Below the pieces are notes generated by a model. That model saw only the letters and a list, made by a program, of their open reading frames with translations, was not told the origin of the DNA and did no database searches. The position numbers and the translations under genes are program-made. DNA of 35,043 bases from Rhodobacteraceae bacterium HLUCCA09 (GTDB taxonomy: Bacteria; Pseudomonadota; Alphaproteobacteria; Rhodobacterales; Rhodobacteraceae): NCBI GenBank assembly GCA_001314685.1, contig LJNT01000164.1:1-35043 (forward strand), in the 5' to 3' direction. How positions within the stretch are numbered: the first letter of the stretch is position 1; every line of letters begins with the position of its first letter. Shown in pieces: positions 1 through 10,960 of this stretch.

Positions 1-327
1 CCCTGCGCCGAGATACAAAGACCGTGCCGGCCCGAGAGCGCCCGGGGGGCACCCCTTCGTGCGGCGCGAGGCAGTGCCACCGCCCTGCAGCGGGTCTGCG
101 CGCAACCGCGCCCCTGTGCCGCGCGGGGCGGGGCGGGCGCCCTCCGGCCTGCGGCTCGGCAACGCCCGATCCGGCAGGGGATTGGCCCCGCCCTGCCCGG
201 CGAATCCTGGCTGCGTCGCGGCCGCGCTGCAAGACGGCGCCCCCCCCTCGCGGCTTCCCCTGTCCCGCCCCTTCGTCTAACGCTGGGGCCGACCGGCCGC
301 CGACGAAGCCGGACGGGAGGAGAGGCC

Positions 328-2661
<2,334 letters not shown>

Positions 2662-2665
2662 CGCT

Positions 2666-2743
2666 GGCCGGGGGCGCCGCCCCCGTCGGCCCGTTCCGGG
2701 CCGACTCCCCCGGAGTATTTCGGCCAAGATGATGGGGCGGGCC
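2666..2743 (+). repeat. Dispersed intergenic double-hairpin repeat, copy A
   Basis: GGGGGCGCCGCCCCCGTCGGCCCGTTCCGGGCCGACTCCCCCGGAGTATTTCGGCCAAGATGATGGGGCGGGCC; near-identical to copies at ~24814, ~31063 and ~34300 (minus). Confidence 0.85.
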
Positions 2744-2837
2744 GGGGCGCGACCCGGAGCCGCGCGCAGGCGAGGGATCGCCGGGGGCGGGCGGGCCGAT
2801 GGCGAAGTCGAGGTGCGCGCAGGCCGGCGATCCGCGA

Positions 2838-2866
2838 TTGACACTGCAACTTGGCAATATCATTAC
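2838..2866 (+). promoter_or_regulatory. Candidate sigma70-type promoter for the meh-mct-like operon (TTGACA-N17-CATTAC)
   Basis: Perfect -35 TTGACA at 2838-2843, 17-nt spacer, weak -10 CATTAC; locally AT-rich. Confidence 0.4.
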
Positions 2867-2911
2867 CGCCAGGCATCGCAAAAAGACGATATGTTACCCA
2901 GGGAGGGGCGG

Positions 2912-3781
2912 ATGGGCAGAGCCGAGACGGCGGAGGCGGCAGGACAGGAAGCCGTGGGCCGTGTGCGCGAGAGGTCGGGCGGCGTGACCGAGGTGCTCGC
3001 CAACATGCTCGGCGCCACGATCCGCCCCGGCTGGCATGCCGGGGCACTGGCAGAGGGCGACGTGCTGCCGCCGCTCTGGCACTGGGCCGGCTTTCCGCAG
3101 GACACGCCGATGGAGGGGCTGGGGCCGGACGGGCACCCGGTGCCCGGTGCCTTCCTGCCCGATCTGGGCCTTGGCCGGCGCATGTGGGCGGGCGGCAAGC
3201 TGCGCTTCCGGCGCCCCCTGCACGTCGGCGAGCGACTGACCAAGCGGTCGGAGATCACCGGGGTGGAGTGGAAACGGGGCGATTCGGGGCCTCTCGCCCT
3301 CGTCTCGCTCGAGCACGCGATCTCGGGCGAGGGGGGGCTGGCGATCGAGGAGAGCCAGCAGATCATCTATCTCGCCATCCCCGACACATACCAGCCGCCC
3401 CGGCCGCGCCCCGCTCCCGAGGGGGCGGTGTTCGACGAGGCCGTGGCGGTCGATAGCGTCCGCCTGTTCCGCTACTCGGCGGCCACGTTCAACGGCCACA
3501 AGATCCACTTCGACCGGGAGTTCACCACGCGGGTGGAGAATTACCCGGGGCTGATCGTGCACGGGCCACTTCAGGCGACCTTGCTGATCGAACGGGCCGT
3601 CCGGCACCGGGGTGGGGCGCGTCCCGTTTCGCTGTCGCACCGAGGCGTGCATCCGATGTTCGAGCACCAGCCGCTGCGGCTGATCGGGGTGGACGAGGGG
3701 GCCGCGATGAGCTTGTGCACTGCGACGCTGCCCGAGCATGGCGGGCATCAGGGCATGCAGGTCAGGGCGGAGTGGGCGTGA
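2912..3781 (+). CDS. MaoC/HTD2-type (FAS1-like) dehydratase, likely mesaconyl-C4-CoA hydratase-like
   Basis: In-frame ATG at 2912 preceded by GGGAGGGGCGG; protein contains LPPLWHWAGF, GPDGHPVPGAFLPDLGLGRRMWAGGKLRFRRPL and C-terminal FNGHKIHFDREFTTRVENYPGLIVHGPLQATLL hot-dog motifs; TGATG overlap with the next gene. Confidence 0.82.
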   Translation: MGRAETAEAAGQEAVGRVRERSGGVTEVLANMLGATIRPGWHAGALAEGDVLPPLWHWAGFPQDTPMEGLGPDGHPVPGAFLPDLGLGRRMWAGGKLRFRRPLHVGERLTKRSEITGVEWKRGDSGPLALVSLEHAISGEGGLAIEESQQIIYLAIPDTYQPPRPRPAPEGAVFDEAVAVDSVRLFRYSAATFNGHKIHFDREFTTRVENYPGLIVHGPLQATLLIERAVRHRGGARPVSLSHRGVHPMFEHQPLRLIGVDEGAAMSLCTATLPEHGGHQGMQVRAEWA

Positions 3782-4992
3782 TGGGCGTCCTGTCGGGCAT
3801 GCGCGTGGTCGAGGGCTCGGCCTTCGTGGCGATCCCGCTGGCGGGGATGACGCTGGCTCAGATGGGCGCCGAGGTGATCCGGTTCGACCGGCTCGAGGGC
3901 GGGCTCGACGCGGGCCGCTGGCCGGTCACGCGCGAGGGGCGGTCGCTGTTCTGGGCGGGGCTGAACAAGGGCAAGAAATCGGTCGCCGTGAACATGAAGT
4001 CCGACGAGGGGCGCGAGCTGGTCACGCGGCTGGTCACCGCGCCGGGCGACGAGGCCGGGCTGTTCCTGACGAACCTGCGCGTGCGCGGCTGGATGGATCA
4101 CGAGACGCTCTCGGCCCATCGCCCCGACCTCGTGACCGTCACCCTGCTCGGCGACCGGCACGGCAACCCGGCGGTCGACTACTCGGTGAACCCCGCGCTG
4201 GGCTTTCCGATGGCGACGGGGCCGGAAGGGTCGGACGAGCCGGTGGCGCATGTCCTGCCCGCGTGGGACTGCATCGCGGGCAACCTCGCCGTGTCCTCGC
4301 TCCTCGCCGCCGAGCGGCATCGGCTGAAGACGGGCAAGGGCCAGGAGGTGGTTCTTGCGCTCAAGGACGTCGCGGCGGCGATGCTTGGGCACCTCGGGAT
4401 CGTGGGCGAGGTGCTGGTGAACGGCGTCGACCGGCCACGATCGGGAAACGCGCTCTACGGCGCCTACGGGCAGGATTTCGTGCTGGCCGACGGGGCGCGC
4501 GTCATGGTGATCGGGCTGACCGACCGGCAGTGGCGCGGGCTCGTCGCGGCGACCGGCACGGGCAAGGCGATGGAGGCGCTGGAGCAGCGGACGGGCCTGC
4601 CCCTGAGGGACGAGGGCGCGCGCTTTCGCCTGCGCCACGAGATCACGGCGCTGCTCGCACCGTGGTTCGCCGTGCGCGGTCTGGCGGAGGTGGCCGAGGC
4701 GCTCGAGGCACAGGGCTGCACCTGGTCAGAGTTCCGCAGCTTCGCCCGCGCCGTGCGGGAGGATCCCGACCTGTCGACGGACAACCCGATGATGGCAGAG
4801 GTGGAGCAGCCCGGCATCGGCAGCTACCCCGTGCCGGGCACTCCGGTCAGCTTCGGGGCGCATCCACGCGAGGCGCCGGTGCGGGCGCCCCTGCTCGGCG
4901 AACACACGGAGGAGGTGCTGGCCGACGTGGCGGGCCTGTCGTCGGGCGAGATCGCCGCGCTGATGGACCGCGGGGTGGTGGCGGGGCCGTGA
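3781..4992 (+). CDS. CoA-transferase family III (CaiB/BaiF), mesaconyl-CoA C1-C4 CoA transferase-like
   Basis: MGVLSGMRVVEGSAFVAIPLAGMTLAQMGAEVIRFDRLEGGLDAGRWPV..., LPAWDCIAG carrying the expected catalytic Asp, VEQPGIGSYPVPGTPVSF; resembles recalled Chloroflexus-type Mct more than generic CaiB. Confidence 0.85.
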   Translation: MGVLSGMRVVEGSAFVAIPLAGMTLAQMGAEVIRFDRLEGGLDAGRWPVTREGRSLFWAGLNKGKKSVAVNMKSDEGRELVTRLVTAPGDEAGLFLTNLRVRGWMDHETLSAHRPDLVTVTLLGDRHGNPAVDYSVNPALGFPMATGPEGSDEPVAHVLPAWDCIAGNLAVSSLLAAERHRLKTGKGQEVVLALKDVAAAMLGHLGIVGEVLVNGVDRPRSGNALYGAYGQDFVLADGARVMVIGLTDRQWRGLVAATGTGKAMEALEQRTGLPLRDEGARFRLRHEITALLAPWFAVRGLAEVAEALEAQGCTWSEFRSFARAVREDPDLSTDNPMMAEVEQPGIGSYPVPGTPVSFGAHPREAPVRAPLLGEHTEEVLADVAGLSSGEIAALMDRGVVAGP

Positions 4993-5017
4993 GCCGCGGC
5001 CCCGGCGAGCGTCGGTA

Positions 5018-5053
5018 TCGCCGGCCCGCGCAGGAAGTCGCGCGGGCCGGCGA
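5018..5053. terminator. Perfect 14-bp stem-loop downstream of the CoA transferase (possible terminator, no clear U tract)
   Basis: TCGCCGGCCCGCGC-AGGAAGTC-GCGCGGGCCGGCGA. Confidence 0.6.
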
Positions 5054-5457
5054 CCCTCCTCCTCCCCGGGTCGTTCCCCCCGCCCCGCGCCTTCGGTGGG
5101 ACAGCGGCAGCGTCGTCGGCGCGGACCGGGGAGCGGGCACACGCCGGGTCAGGCCCAGGTGCCGGTCCTGCCGCCCGGCTTCGACGGTCTGGCGGGGTTC
5201 GCCTTCTTGCCTCCCATCCGGGTGTCTCCACCGCGGCGTCCGCACCACGCCCACAGGGAAGATGTGACATGGCCCCCGGCCGCGCGCTCGCCGGATTTCG
5301 ACGGGCCGCGTCGGATTCCTGCCAGAAGCGCGCAATTTGCAGGCTTCCGACCCGACATCGCAGGGGCGGGGCGGGGGCGGGCAACGACAAGGATGCCCCC
5401 GCCGAAGGGCCGCGGCGGACGGCGCGCGCGCCGGTTCCCGCTACGTCGCCCGGCGGC

Positions 5458-7074
5458 TCAGGCCGCGTCGCTGCGGTAGACGGCGAGCTCGGCGTCGGTC
5501 TCGGCGTCCCGCTCGGTCAGGTGCACGGCGTAGCCCCAGAGCCGCTGGACATGGCGCAGCGTGCGCCGCACCTCGAGCGGGTCGAGCACGCGGCCGTCCT
5601 GCACGGCATGGCGCAGGTGCAGCACACGCTCGCCGCGCATGTCGGCGCCCGTCACCTCGATCGCGGGCGTCTGGGCGGCGGGGTCGTACTGGTCGGCCAG
5701 CGCGCGAACGATCCGGCGATAGCCCTCGTCGTCGTGGATCGCCTCGACGCGCAGGGCCGGCGCCGCGGCATCGTCGCAAAGTGCGAAGAGGCGCCACTCG
5801 CGGATCAGCCGGGGCGAGAGATACTGCCGCACGAAGCTCTCGTCGCGGAACTCGGCCCAGGCGTGGCGCAGTGTCTCGACGGGCCGCGCGTTGCCGGCGA
5901 TGTCGGGGAACCAGGCGGCGTCTTCCTCGGTGGGCTCGGTGCAGACGCGGACGATGTCGCGCATCATGGCAAAGCCCAGCGCATAGGGGTTGAGGCCGCC
6001 GTAGCCCTGCGCGTCGAAGGAGGGCTGTGCCACCACCATCGAATGCAGGTCGAGAAACTCGAGCATTGCGCCGTCGCCGATCCGGCCGCGGTCGCGCAGG
6101 CGCTGCATGATCTCGAAATGGCACCAGGTGGCGCACCCCTCATTCATCAGCTTGGTCTGGCGCTGCGGCTCGAAATAGGTGGCCAGCCAGCGCACGATCC
6201 GCAGAAGCTCGCGCTGCCATGCATCGAGCAGCGGCGCATGGTTTTCGAGGAACAGCAGAAGGTTCTCCTCGGGCAGGCCCATCGCGCGCCGCTCGGCCAC
6301 CGCCGTGCCCTCCTCGGGCGGCTCGGCGCGGGAGGGCACGGTGCGCAGCCACAGGTCCTGCGCCGCGAGCCTTTGCTGCCGCGCCCGCTCGGCCAGTCGT
6401 GCGCGTGTCGCCACAGGGTCGGGCCGTTCGCCCCGCCCGGCGCGGTCGACCCCGTGGGAGAGGAGCGCGTGGGCCGCGTCGAGCACCTCCTCCACCGCCG
6501 GCCGCCCGTGCCGCTCCTCGCAGTCCATGACGAAGCGGCGGGCGTGGCGCAGCTCGTCGAGCACGGTGTCGGCATCCGTCCACTCGCGGAAGACGTGGTT
6601 GTGCCGGAAAAAGTGATTGTGACCGATGGCGGCGTGGGCGATCACGGTGGCCTGCGCGGCCATCGTGTTGTCCTCCATGATGTAGCAGAGACTCGGGTTG
6701 GAGTTGATGACGATCTCGAGCGCGAGCTGCTGGAAGCCCTTGCGGTAGAGCATCTCCTGACGGGCGAAGCGCTTGCCGAACGACCAGTGCGGATACATCA
6801 CCGGCATGCCGGTGGCGGCGTAGGCGTCGAGCATCTGCTCGGAGCTGACGACCTCGAGCCGCGTCGGGTAGGGGTCGAGGCCCAGCTCGCCGCGCGCGAT
6901 CTCCTCGATGGCGTCGTGGGTGCGCGCAAGCGTCTCGAAACTCCACGCCGGACCCTCGAAGAGCAAATCGCCGGTGGCCGTGGCCGTGGCCGGCGCCGCG
7001 CTCGTCGTCTTCCGCTTTGCCGGCGCCTTTCCCGTCGCGCCGCGGGCCGCCTGTCTTTCGCGCTTCTCGGTCAT
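5458..7074 (-). CDS. spoVR: SpoVR family protein
   Basis: MTEKRERQ... with DPYPTRLEVVSSEQMLDAYA, MYPHWSFGKRF, NPSLCYIMEDNTMAAQ, HNHFFRHNHVF typical of SpoVR; ATGA overlap with the upstream yeaH-like gene. Confidence 0.95.
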   Translation of the reverse strand: MTEKRERQAARGATGKAPAKRKTTSAAPATATATGDLLFEGPAWSFETLARTHDAIEEIARGELGLDPYPTRLEVVSSEQMLDAYAATGMPVMYPHWSFGKRFARQEMLYRKGFQQLALEIVINSNPSLCYIMEDNTMAAQATVIAHAAIGHNHFFRHNHVFREWTDADTVLDELRHARRFVMDCEERHGRPAVEEVLDAAHALLSHGVDRAGRGERPDPVATRARLAERARQQRLAAQDLWLRTVPSRAEPPEEGTAVAERRAMGLPEENLLLFLENHAPLLDAWQRELLRIVRWLATYFEPQRQTKLMNEGCATWCHFEIMQRLRDRGRIGDGAMLEFLDLHSMVVAQPSFDAQGYGGLNPYALGFAMMRDIVRVCTEPTEEDAAWFPDIAGNARPVETLRHAWAEFRDESFVRQYLSPRLIREWRLFALCDDAAAPALRVEAIHDDEGYRRIVRALADQYDPAAQTPAIEVTGADMRGERVLHLRHAVQDGRVLDPLEVRRTLRHVQRLWGYAVHLTERDAETDAELAVYRSDAA

Positions 7075-8387
7075 TCGGCCACGCCCTCGCGGCGGAACAG
7101 GTCGCGGAACACGGGGAAGATGTCGCGCGGCTGGGCGATGCGGCGCAGGGCGAGCGCGGGATGCACCTGCGCGATGGGGGCGTAGCCCTGCCACAGGTCG
7201 CTCTCACGCGGGATGGCAAAGCCGGGCTGGCCGCGCTGCGACAGGATCTCGACATAGGCCATGTATTGCACGGAGGGCAGGATGTCGTCGGTCAGAAGCT
7301 CGATGCAGGTCTCGACGTCGCCCGGCACGTCGTCGCCGTCGGAGGCCTGCGCGACGTAGAGGTTGTAGTCGTCGGGCGGGTAGCGCGCATCGCGGATGCG
7401 GATCATCTCGCGCAAGGCGCTCGAGACGACCGTGCCGCCGGTCTGCCTGTCCTCGAAGAAGGTGCGCTCGTCGACCTCTTCGGCGCGCTGCGTATGGCGG
7501 ATGAAGACGACCTCGACATGCTCGTAATGCCGCTCGAGGAAGAGGTGCAGGAGCAGGAAGAAGCGCTTGGCCAGCCCCTTCATCTCCTCGTCCATCGAGG
7601 CCGAGACATCCATCAGGCAGAACATCACCGCGCGGGCCACCGGCTCGGGCCGCCGCTCCAGCCGGTTGAAGCGCAGGTCCATCGGGTCGAGCCAGGGCAC
7701 GGCCGCACGCTTGCGCCGGGCGCGGTCGAGCGCGTCGCGCAACTCCGCGATGCGGGCCTTCGCGGCGCTTCCGTCGGCCGGGACGATCTCGCCCGACTCG
7801 AGGCGGGCAAGTTCCGCCTCGAGCTCGGCCACCGCCTCGGGGCGGGGGCGGCCGAGCGCGGCGCGGCGCACCATCGAACGGCGGAGCGAGCGCATCAGGT
7901 TGAGACGGCTCGGGGGGCCGGAGGGGCTGAAACCCGCGCGGTAGGGCTTCGAGCTTTGCTCGGCCCTGAGCTTCTTCTTCACGAGGTCGGGCAGCGCGAG
8001 ATCCTCGAAGACGAGGTCGAGGAACTCGTCGCGCGTCAGCATGAAGGCGAAGCCGTCCTCGCCCTCGCCCTCGGCGCTGCCCTCGCGCCCCCCTGCCCCG
8101 CCGCCCCCGCCCCGGGGCCGGGGGATCGTGTCGCCCTCACGGAACGCGCGGTTGCCCGGCAGCACGCCCACGCGGCGGCCGGTGCTCTCGTCGCGGCGGA
8201 ACTCGGGCTCGTGGATGTCGTCGGCGGGGATCACCACGCGCTCGCCCGAACTCGTGTCCTCGATGCTGCGCTCGAGGATGTTGTCGCGCACCGCCTTGCG
8301 CAGCCGCGACCGGGCGCGGTTGATGAAGCGCTGGCGATTACCGAGGTTGCGACCCGACGGGTTCTGCCGGCGGTCGACGATGTGCAT
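7071..8387 (-). CDS. yeaH: YeaH/DUF444 family protein (VWA-like)
   Basis: MHIVDRRQNPSGRNLGNRQRFINRAR..., FCLMDVSASMDEEMKGLAKRFFLLLHLFL; adjacent to PrkA and SpoVR genes. Confidence 0.94.
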   Translation of the reverse strand: MHIVDRRQNPSGRNLGNRQRFINRARSRLRKAVRDNILERSIEDTSSGERVVIPADDIHEPEFRRDESTGRRVGVLPGNRAFREGDTIPRPRGGGGGAGGREGSAEGEGEDGFAFMLTRDEFLDLVFEDLALPDLVKKKLRAEQSSKPYRAGFSPSGPPSRLNLMRSLRRSMVRRAALGRPRPEAVAELEAELARLESGEIVPADGSAAKARIAELRDALDRARRKRAAVPWLDPMDLRFNRLERRPEPVARAVMFCLMDVSASMDEEMKGLAKRFFLLLHLFLERHYEHVEVVFIRHTQRAEEVDERTFFEDRQTGGTVVSSALREMIRIRDARYPPDDYNLYVAQASDGDDVPGDVETCIELLTDDILPSVQYMAYVEILSQRGQPGFAIPRESDLWQGYAPIAQVHPALALRRIAQPRDIFPVFRDLFRREGVAE

Positions 8388-8444
8388 GGAGCCGATCGGT
8401 CTTCCCTTTCCTTCACCCCGCGGAGGCTGTTTGCCCCGGGCGCG

Positions 8445-10388
8445 TCAGCCCGCGTCGCGCATCCGCATGTACCATTCCACAAGCCGGCGCACCTGTCGCT
8501 CGGTGTAGCCGCGCTCGACCATCCGGGCGAGGAAGGCGTGGTGCTTTTCCGCGCTTTCCTCGTCCTGCTTCGAATCGAACGAGATCACCGGCAGCAATTC
8601 CTCGATCTGGCTGAACATCCGCTGCTCGATCACGTCGCGGATCTTCTCGTAGGATGTCCAGCGCGGGTTCTTGCCCTCGTTGTAGGCTCGCTGGCGCAGG
8701 GCATATTTGACCACCTCGTTGCGGAAGTCGCGCGGGTTGCGGATGCCGGCGGGCCGCTCGGTCTTCTGCAGCTCGCGGTCGAGCACTTCGGGGTCGAAGA
8801 GCTGGCCGGTATCGGGATCCTTGTAGTCCTGACCCTCGACCCACGCATCGGCGTAGGCGATGTAGCGGTCGAACAGGTTCTGCCCGTATTCCTCGTAGCT
8901 CTCCAGATACGCCTTCTGGATCTCCTTGCCGATGTAGGAGGCGTAGCGCGGCGCGAGCTCTTCCTTGATGAGCGCGACGTATCTCGCCTCTGTTTCCTCG
9001 TCCATCTGCTCGCGGCGGAGCGCCTGCTCGAGCACGTACATCAGGTGCACCGGGTCGGCCGAGATCTCGGCGGTGTCGAAGTTGAACGTCTCCGACAGCA
9101 CCTTGTAGGCGAACCGCGTCGAGGTGCCGGCCATGCCCTCGTCGATGCCGGCGGCGTCGCGGTATTCGAGCACGGTGCGCGCTTGCGGGTCGGAGCCCTT
9201 GAGATCCTGCCCGTTGTAGACCTGCATCTTGGCGTAGAGCGACGAGTTCTCGTGCGGCTTGAGGCGGGTCAGCACCGAGAAGCGCGCCATCATCTCGAGC
9301 GTATCCGGTGCGCACGGCGCCTCCGAAAGCTCCGACTGGGCAAGGAGCTTGCGGTAAATCCTCGCCTCCTCGTCGACGCGCAGGCAGTAGGGCACGCGGA
9401 TCAGGCTGATCCGGTCGAGAAACGCCTCGTTGTTGCGGTTGCCGCGGAAGGCGCGCCATTCCGACTCGTTGGAATGCGCCATGATGATCCCCTGGAAGGG
9501 AATCGCGCCGAGGTTTTCCGAGCCGACGTAGTTGCGCTCCTGCGTGGCAGTCAGCAGCGGGTGGAGCATCTTCTGCGGCGCCTTGAACATCTCGACGAAC
9601 TCGAGCAGGCCCTGTGTCGTCAGGTTGAGCGCGCCGGAATAGGAGTAGGCGTCGGGGTCGTCCTGGCTGAAGAACTCCAGCTTGCGGATGTCGGGGCGGC
9701 CGACGAGCGTCGAGATGTCCTGGTTGTTCTCGTCGCCCGGCTCGGCCTTGGCGACGCCGATCTGGCGCAGCTTCGAGGGGTGGAGCTGGACGACGGTAAA
9801 GCGCGAGATGTCGCCGTCGAACTCGTCGAGCCGCTTGATCGCCCAGGGCGAACACATGCCGGGCAGGCGGCGGCGCGGGATGCCGAACTCGCGCTCCAGC
9901 CGGGCGCCGTCACGCTCGGGGTCGAAGAGGCCGAGCGGGCTTTCGTAGATCGGGCTCACCCGATCGCCGGCCTTGAGCACGTAGATCGGCTGCTCTTCCA
10001 TCAACTGCTTCATGCGCTCGGCGAGCGACGACTTTCCGCCGCCCACCGGGCCGAGCAGGTAGAGGATCTGCTTGCGTTCCTCGAGCCCCTGCGCGGCGTG
10101 GCGGAGGAAGGCGACGAGCCGCTCGATCGTCTCTTCGAGGCCGTAGAAGTCGTCGAAGGCCGGGTAGCGCCGGATCGTGCGGTTCTGGAAGATGCGGCCG
10201 AGCCTGTCGTCCTTCGACGTGTCGACGATCTCGGGCTCGCCTATGGCGGCGAGCAGACGCTCTGCCGCGCCGGCATAGAGGGACGGGTCGTCGCGACAGG
10301 CTGCGAGGTAGTCGGGCAGGCTCATCTCGCGCATCTGGCGGCGCGTGAAGCGGGTATGGAACTCGTCGAATATGGAGGGCTCGCTCAT
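8445..10388 (-). CDS. prkA: PrkA family serine protein kinase / AAA-like
   Basis: MSEPSIFDEFHTRFTRRQMREMSLPDYL..., YLLGPVGGGKSSLAERMKQLME (P-loop), FQGIIMAHSNESEW; ATG at 10388. Confidence 0.95.
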   Translation of the reverse strand: MSEPSIFDEFHTRFTRRQMREMSLPDYLAACRDDPSLYAGAAERLLAAIGEPEIVDTSKDDRLGRIFQNRTIRRYPAFDDFYGLEETIERLVAFLRHAAQGLEERKQILYLLGPVGGGKSSLAERMKQLMEEQPIYVLKAGDRVSPIYESPLGLFDPERDGARLEREFGIPRRRLPGMCSPWAIKRLDEFDGDISRFTVVQLHPSKLRQIGVAKAEPGDENNQDISTLVGRPDIRKLEFFSQDDPDAYSYSGALNLTTQGLLEFVEMFKAPQKMLHPLLTATQERNYVGSENLGAIPFQGIIMAHSNESEWRAFRGNRNNEAFLDRISLIRVPYCLRVDEEARIYRKLLAQSELSEAPCAPDTLEMMARFSVLTRLKPHENSSLYAKMQVYNGQDLKGSDPQARTVLEYRDAAGIDEGMAGTSTRFAYKVLSETFNFDTAEISADPVHLMYVLEQALRREQMDEETEARYVALIKEELAPRYASYIGKEIQKAYLESYEEYGQNLFDRYIAYADAWVEGQDYKDPDTGQLFDPEVLDRELQKTERPAGIRNPRDFRNEVVKYALRQRAYNEGKNPRWTSYEKIRDVIEQRMFSQIEELLPVISFDSKQDEESAEKHHAFLARMVERGYTERQVRRLVEWYMRMRDAG

Positions 10389-10960
10389 GGGGCGATCGCA
10401 GCTCCTTTCGGGTTGCATTCAGGGCCAAGACGCTGCCGGGCCGGGTCTGTTCCCGGCAGTCTGTCGTCTCTGCAGTCAGTGCGCCGCCGCCTCGAGGCGC
10501 GGCGGCCCGATCGCGGACGCCCGATATCGGCACGCTGCGGAGTCACGGCCCAGCCGTCAACTCACAAATATCAGGGTAGCGCGGCGCGGCCCTTCAGCAA
10601 GGCGCGTCCGATCGCATCTGCTCGACGAGAGGGGAAGCGGGCCGGCCTTGCCTGTCCGGAAAGCGGCGAGGGCGCCGCGGCCGTGCCACCGCGGGGCGCG
10701 CGAGTGCTCGTTCGCGCCAAACGCCCGCTCTCGAGTCGAAGGGGCCCGGCTGCCACGCGCACCGTTCTGCCTGCGGCCGCCCCGTCAACGCATGCCCTGC
10801 CCAGGGGGATGCATGGGTGACGTCGTGTGCCCACGGGTCGGCACGCGGGAGGGCCGCGCCTGCCTCGCACGGGGGTGGGCGCCCGCATGCGCCCTCGCGG
10901 GGCACGGGCGCCGCGCCTTCCGCTCCACCCGGCGCGTTCAGTCTCTCACCGGGGGCGCCC

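Noticed and set aside
1-327. Short ORFs upstream of maeB (24..1145, 59..280)
   Set aside because: RRAR-type low-complexity translations, out of frame with maeB; likely noncoding leader.
5269-7185. 638-aa plus-strand ORF opposite spoVR
   Set aside because: Shadow frame of SpoVR; no recognisable motifs.
7017-10820. 1267-aa plus-strand ORF opposite prkA/yeaH
   Set aside because: Antisense to well-supported CDSs; low-complexity RR/HH/VV composition typical of spurious GC-rich frames.
10419-10960. Several ORFs in the prkA-Fe-ADH intergenic region
   Set aside because: Arg/Ala/Pro-rich frames with no RBS or family resemblance; probably noncoding.
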